Below are positions 5,118 through 8,718 of a DNA stretch of 8,718 nt, in pieces. A program made the translations under genes and the position numbers. Source of the DNA: Crocinitomicaceae bacterium (lineage in GTDB: Bacteria; Bacteroidota; Bacteroidia; Flavobacteriales_D; Crocinitomicaceae); assembly GCA_023264075.1 (NCBI GenBank), contig JALQTG010000030.1, positions 1 to 8,718 of the forward strand, read 5' to 3'. Numbering within the stretch: the stretch's first letter is position 1; the number at the start of each line of letters is the position of its first letter. Below the pieces are notes generated by a model, which saw only the letters and a list, made by a program, of their open reading frames with translations, was not told the DNA's origin and ran no database searches.

Positions 5118-8018
5118 ATGTCAGAAGATCAAGAACCACACAAGGACGAATTGAACGATGCTTCTTCGGAAAATTCAGGAGACGCGGGAAATGGAAAAGA
5201 AATTGACGAAAATATTGTTCCTGTAACGGGGCTATATGAAAACTGGTTTCTCGACTATGCTTCCTATGTAATCCTTGAACGTGCAGTTCCTGCATTATTT
5301 GATGGATTGAAACCTGTTCAGCGCCGGATTCTTCATTCTATGAAAGAAATGGAAGATGGACGTTACAATAAGGTAGCGAATATCATAGGGAACACCATGA
5401 AATTCCACCCTCACGGAGATGCCTCTATTGGAGACGCTTTAGTGCAATTAGGACAAAAAGAATTGCTCATCGACATGCAGGGGAACTGGGGAAATACCCT
5501 TACTGGTGACTCCGCTGCAGCATCTCGTTATATCGAGGCGCGTTTATCAAAATTTGCATTGCACGTAGCCTTTAATCCAAAGACTACACATTGGCTAGCG
5601 AGTTATGACGGAAGAAATAAAGAACCAGATCATCTTCCGATGAAATTCCCGCTTTTACTAGCACAAGGAGCAGAAGGAATTGCGGTTGGTTTAGCGTGTA
5701 AGATTTTGCCCCATAACTTTATTGAACTGATTGACAATTCAATCAACCACCTACGTGGACGCAAAGTAGAAATATTTCCTGATTTCCTTTTTGGAGGAAT
5801 GGCAGATTTTAGCAATTATAATGAAGGACTGCGCGGTGGAAAAGTACGTGTCCGGGCTAAAATCAATAAAATTGACAATAAAACACTGACCATAACAGAG
5901 ATTCCTTTTGGTTCAAATACGGGTTCGTTGATCGACTCAATTATTCGCGCAAACGATAAAGGTAAAATCAAGATCAAAAAGATTGAGGACAATACATCGG
6001 AGTTTGCTGAGATCATGATTCATTTGGCTCCTGGTGTATCTCCTGATAAAACCATTGACGCCTTATACGCATTCACGGATTGTGAAATTTCCATTTCACC
6101 TAACTCTTCGGTGATAGATAACGATGCTCCAAAATTCTTGGGAGTGAACGACATGTTACGAATCAATACCGACAATACCGTTCAGCTTTTAAAATGGGAA
6201 TTAGAAATACGTAAAAATGAACTGGAAGAGCAATGGCATTTTAGCTCATTAGAAAAAATATTCATTGAAAACAAAGTGTATAGCCTGATCGAAGAAGAGG
6301 AAACCTGGGAAGGTGTGATCAGCGCTATCGACAATGGATTAAAACCATTTACGAAGCATCTTAAACGCGCCGTGACGCGTGACGACATCATTCGTTTAAC
6401 GGAGATAAAAATTAAGCGAATTTCTAAATTTGATGCCTTCCGTGCGGATGAAATACTGATTAAACTTGAAGAGGAACTTGCGGAAGTTGAGCACAAACTC
6501 AACAACCTTATCGATTATGCAGTCGATTACTTCAAAGACTTGAAAAAGAAATTTGGAGAAGGAAAAGAGCGCCGAACAGAAATCAAAGTATTCGACAACA
6601 TCAACGCTTCCAAAGTAGTCATCGCAAACAAGAAATTGTATGTAGACATGGAAGAAGGATTTATAGGATACGGCCTGAAAAAAAATGATTACGTACAAGA
6701 ATGTTCAGACCTCGACGACATAATCGTGTTTTTCGATACGGGAAAAATGATGATTACTAAAATTTCTGATAAGAAATTTGTTGGAAAAGGTATTGTTTAT
6801 GCAGCAGTTTGGAAAAAAGGCGACAAACGTACCATTTACCACGTTTTATACAGCGACGGTAAAACGGGGCCAACATACATGAAGCGATTCTTTGTGAATT
6901 CCATAACCCGCGATAAAGAATATGATCTAACGAAAGGTAAAAAAGGTTCACAGCTCCTTTATTTCTCTTGCCATCCAAATGGTGAACGTGAAGTTATTAC
7001 GGTACAACTTCGTCCGCGTACACACTTGAAAAAGCTCCGTATCGACATCGATATGGGAGAACAACTGATTAAGAGTCGCACCGCAGCAGGAAATCTTGTT
7101 ACAAAGGAGTTGGTTTCTAAAGTCACTCAAAAAGAGGTTGGTGGCTCTACCCTAGCAGCTAGAAAAATCTGGTATGATGATATTGTTGGTCGTCTAAATG
7201 ATGAAAAACGCGGTAAATTTTTAGGGGATTTCCGTGGAGAAGATAAGATATTGACGCTCTACAAGTCTGGAGAATATCGTCTATCTAGCTTTGACCTAGC
7301 TACACACTTTGACGATGACATGTTCCACATCGAAAAATGGAATCCTGAACATCCTATTTCTGCCGTATATTACGATGGGGAGAAAGAAATTCACTATGTA
7401 AAACGTTTCCTCTGTGAAGTCACAACTGATAAAAAGGTATCCTTCATAAGTGAATCCGAGGGAAGTCATCTCGATGTAGCTACAACGGCACATAAAGCTC
7501 GTGTAAAAATCATCTTTAACAAATTACTTAAAGCGACTAAAAACTTACCAGATAAAGAGGTGCTTCTTGATGAATTCATTGACATTAAAGGAATGAAAAC
7601 GCAAGGAAATCAATTGACCAAATTGAAAGTGAAAGAGGTGGTATTGGCTCTTCAAGAAGGGGATGAAATTTGGCCAGATGACGAAGGAGACGATGAGCCT
7701 ACAGACTTTAATGGAGATAACGATGATGATGGTCCTGATGTATTGATTACTGACAAGGAATCTTCGGAAGAGACTGAAGAAGAAAAGAACGACAACCAAA
7801 AGGCACAAGAGCCAGCTCCTCCTACAAAAGGTGACACTACTTCTGAAAGCACTGAAGAAATTAAAAAAGTGAAACCAAAATCCCTTTCAAGCCTTCGTCC
7901 AAAAGATGGAGAAGGTCCACGTGAAGTGGAATGGGACTTTACAAAGGCAAGGCGCAGACCTCCGATGCGTAGACATGATGACGACGATTCTCAACCGAAA
8001 CTCTTCGATTTAGAATAG
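5118..8018 (+). CDS. parC: Type IIA DNA topoisomerase subunit A (topoisomerase IV ParC-like) with long acidic tail
   Basis: DNA breakage-reunion subunit, 966 residues, partner of the ParE-like subunit encoded 4 bases upstream; the pair is surely one operon. An acidic 35-residue leader precedes the winged-helix domain starting 'YASYVILERAVPALFDGLKPVQRR' in two conserved pieces (47-54 and 55-70). The quinolone-binding helix is 'HPHGDASIGD' (97-106). The catalytic pair is Arg137-Tyr138 in 'AAASRYIEARLS'. A tower domain and a long coiled-coil gate follow (about 355-480), then a beta-pinwheel CTD (about 490-850). The GyrA-box position holds 'EEGFIGYGLKK' (512-522), lacking the Gln-Arg-Arg of gyrase, so the enzyme is probably a decatenase/relaxase rather than a gyrase. 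Residues 850-966 are Asp/Glu/Ser/Lys-rich and probably disordered, ending in a basic patch (944-952), DDDD and QPKLF. It is longer than E. coli ParC (about 750) mainly through the larger CTD and tail. The ATG at 5118 is the only Met before the conserved domain. Confidence 0.95.
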   Translation: MSEDQEPHKDELNDASSENSGDAGNGKEIDENIVPVTGLYENWFLDYASYVILERAVPALFDGLKPVQRRILHSMKEMEDGRYNKVANIIGNTMKFHPHGDASIGDALVQLGQKELLIDMQGNWGNTLTGDSAAASRYIEARLSKFALHVAFNPKTTHWLASYDGRNKEPDHLPMKFPLLLAQGAEGIAVGLACKILPHNFIELIDNSINHLRGRKVEIFPDFLFGGMADFSNYNEGLRGGKVRVRAKINKIDNKTLTITEIPFGSNTGSLIDSIIRANDKGKIKIKKIEDNTSEFAEIMIHLAPGVSPDKTIDALYAFTDCEISISPNSSVIDNDAPKFLGVNDMLRINTDNTVQLLKWELEIRKNELEEQWHFSSLEKIFIENKVYSLIEEEETWEGVISAIDNGLKPFTKHLKRAVTRDDIIRLTEIKIKRISKFDAFRADEILIKLEEELAEVEHKLNNLIDYAVDYFKDLKKKFGEGKERRTEIKVFDNINASKVVIANKKLYVDMEEGFIGYGLKKNDYVQECSDLDDIIVFFDTGKMMITKISDKKFVGKGIVYAAVWKKGDKRTIYHVLYSDGKTGPTYMKRFFVNSITRDKEYDLTKGKKGSQLLYFSCHPNGEREVITVQLRPRTHLKKLRIDIDMGEQLIKSRTAAGNLVTKELVSKVTQKEVGGSTLAARKIWYDDIVGRLNDEKRGKFLGDFRGEDKILTLYKSGEYRLSSFDLATHFDDDMFHIEKWNPEHPISAVYYDGEKEIHYVKRFLCEVTTDKKVSFISESEGSHLDVATTAHKARVKIIFNKLLKATKNLPDKEVLLDEFIDIKGMKTQGNQLTKLKVKEVVLALQEGDEIWPDDEGDDEPTDFNGDNDDDGPDVLITDKESSEETEEEKNDNQKAQEPAPPTKGDTTSESTEEIKKVKPKSLSSLRPKDGEGPREVEWDFTKARRRPPMRRHDDDDSQPKLFDLE

Positions 8019-8025
8019 AACTCCA

Positions 8026-8042
8026 AATAGCTCGAAGCTATT
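8026..8042. terminator. Small perfect inverted repeat between convergent genes, weak bidirectional terminator candidate
   Basis: AATAGCT (8026-8032) and AGCTATT (8036-8042) are exact reverse complements around a 3-base centre (CGA; TCG on the minus strand, where it can be read as a UUCG-type turn). It fills the 22-base gap between the stop codons of the two convergent genes and overlaps the stop codon of the minus-strand gene. The U tracts are poor on both strands, so terminator strength is doubtful, but position favours that role. Confidence 0.4.
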
Positions 8043-8706
8043 AAAACGCTTGATTTAAGAAGCGAATAAGCGGCTTTACCTCCTGATAGTATCCTAAGAT
8101 ATTTTCAAGAGCAACTCCTGAGGTAACCTCCTTATCGGTGAGCTTACGCATGGTGTAATACCCCTTCATTCTTAAATAAGAGATTGCCGGGCTTTCAGCA
8201 TTAAATCCTTTCGGTGTTGTTTTGAGTTCTGATGGAGCATGAATACCATTTGGAAATGCTGTTTTGAAAGAGCGTGATTGAATAATACATTCCCACTCCT
8301 CCAATTCATATTCGATTTCTTCTCTAAATTTATTTAATATAGGTGTTGGCGGCATATAAACACCCCCACCAATGAATGAATTATTGGGTTCTATATGTAG
8401 ATAATAAGAGGCATGCTCCGATTTGTATCCACCTGGATTAAATACGGCAAAAAAATTCGTCTTGTATGGAGATTTATCATTGGAAAAACGAATGTCCCGA
8501 TTGATTCGCTTAATGCACTTCTTAGGTTGTAAGTCTTGCTTTTCAATTTCCTTATCAATGGAAGAAAGACCTTTAATAATATCTGTTGTTACTTGTTCAA
8601 AATTTGCTTTTGCACGTCTATACTCTTCCTGATGATCCTTGAACCATTCCGTCGAGTTGTTCAACGTTAGGTTCTCCAAGAATTCGAGAGTTTTAATTTC
8701 TAGCAT
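8041..8706 (-). CDS. DUF2461 family protein (conserved, unknown function)
   Basis: A complete 221-residue protein with start ATG at 8706-8704 and stop TAA at 8043-8041. It matches the DUF2461 (TIGR02453-type) family: 'FLENLTLNNSTEWFKDH' near the N-terminus (9-25), the hallmark 'RINRDIRFSNDKSPYK' (67-82), 'YYLHIEP' (101-107), 'GGGVYMPP' (113-120), and a C-terminal 'LKTTPKGFNAESP' segment (161-173). Length is typical for the family (about 210-230). There is no signal peptide or membrane segment, so it is probably cytosolic. The biochemical function of the family is not established, and I do not assign one; the conserved Arg/Asp/Lys cluster at 67-82 is the likeliest functional site. It is transcribed toward the topoisomerase operon, and its promoter lies outside the window beyond 8706. 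No functional link to its neighbours is evident. Confidence 0.9.
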   Translation of the reverse strand: MLEIKTLEFLENLTLNNSTEWFKDHQEEYRRAKANFEQVTTDIIKGLSSIDKEIEKQDLQPKKCIKRINRDIRFSNDKSPYKTNFFAVFNPGGYKSEHASYYLHIEPNNSFIGGGVYMPPTPILNKFREEIEYELEEWECIIQSRSFKTAFPNGIHAPSELKTTPKGFNAESPAISYLRMKGYYTMRKLTDKEVTSGVALENILGYYQEVKPLIRFLNQAF

Positions 8707-8718
8707 AATTTCAATCTT

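Noticed and set aside
6182..6505. Minus-strand open frame of 107 codons, Ser-rich, within the subunit A gene.
   Set aside because: Its Ser/Leu-rich composition is what antisense reading of Glu/Lys-rich coiled-coil codons gives.
7656..7990. Acidic tail of subunit A considered as a possible frameshift artefact or fused extra gene.
   Set aside because: The frame stays open to a sensible end, composition is a uniform charged linker, and no alternative frame carries a known domain.

Overview
The window looks like an ordinary chromosomal segment of a Bacteroidota bacterium, probably from the Flavobacteriales/Cryomorphaceae-like side. The evidence is the OstA-like protein of the type found in that phylum, a subunit-A topoisomerase with the Bacteroidota-style sequence 'GYGLKK' where gyrases carry the GyrA box, a promoter matching the Bacteroidota consensus TAnnTTTG, near absence of Shine-Dalgarno sequences, and a moderately AT-rich composition. 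The genus cannot be decided from the sequence alone.

Layout. Positions 1-3092 hold a tightly packed plus-strand block: the 3' end of a STAS-domain (anti-anti-sigma-like) gene, purA (adenylosuccinate synthetase) overlapping it by 4 bases, and an exported OstA/LptA-like protein whose TTG start directly abuts the purA stop codon. Positions 3093-3226 are a 134-base intergenic region with a 14-base perfect palindrome, an A8 tract and a good Bacteroidota-type promoter. Positions 3227-8018 are a two-gene operon for a type IIA topoisomerase: subunit B (ParE-like) and a long subunit A (ParC-like) with an acidic, probably disordered C-terminal tail. Positions 8041-8706 carry a DUF2461 gene on the minus strand, converging on the topoisomerase operon with only 22 bases between the stop codons.

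How the genes work together. The ParE and ParC products should form one heterotetrameric enzyme (topoisomerase IV type) that decatenates and relaxes DNA. PurA (AMP synthesis) and the OstA-like protein (envelope/LPS transport) have no obvious biochemical link; their association is positional and perhaps regulatory.

The most interesting signal is a textbook intrinsic terminator (9-bp stem, 4-base loop, U8) lying 29 bases after the purA stop but inside the signal-peptide codons of the OstA-like gene. Together with the abutting in-frame TAA/TTG junction, this suggests that expression of the envelope gene depends on read-through or on translation-coupled antitermination. No mobile elements, CRISPR arrays, tRNA or rRNA genes were seen, and no undescribed multi-gene system is evident.
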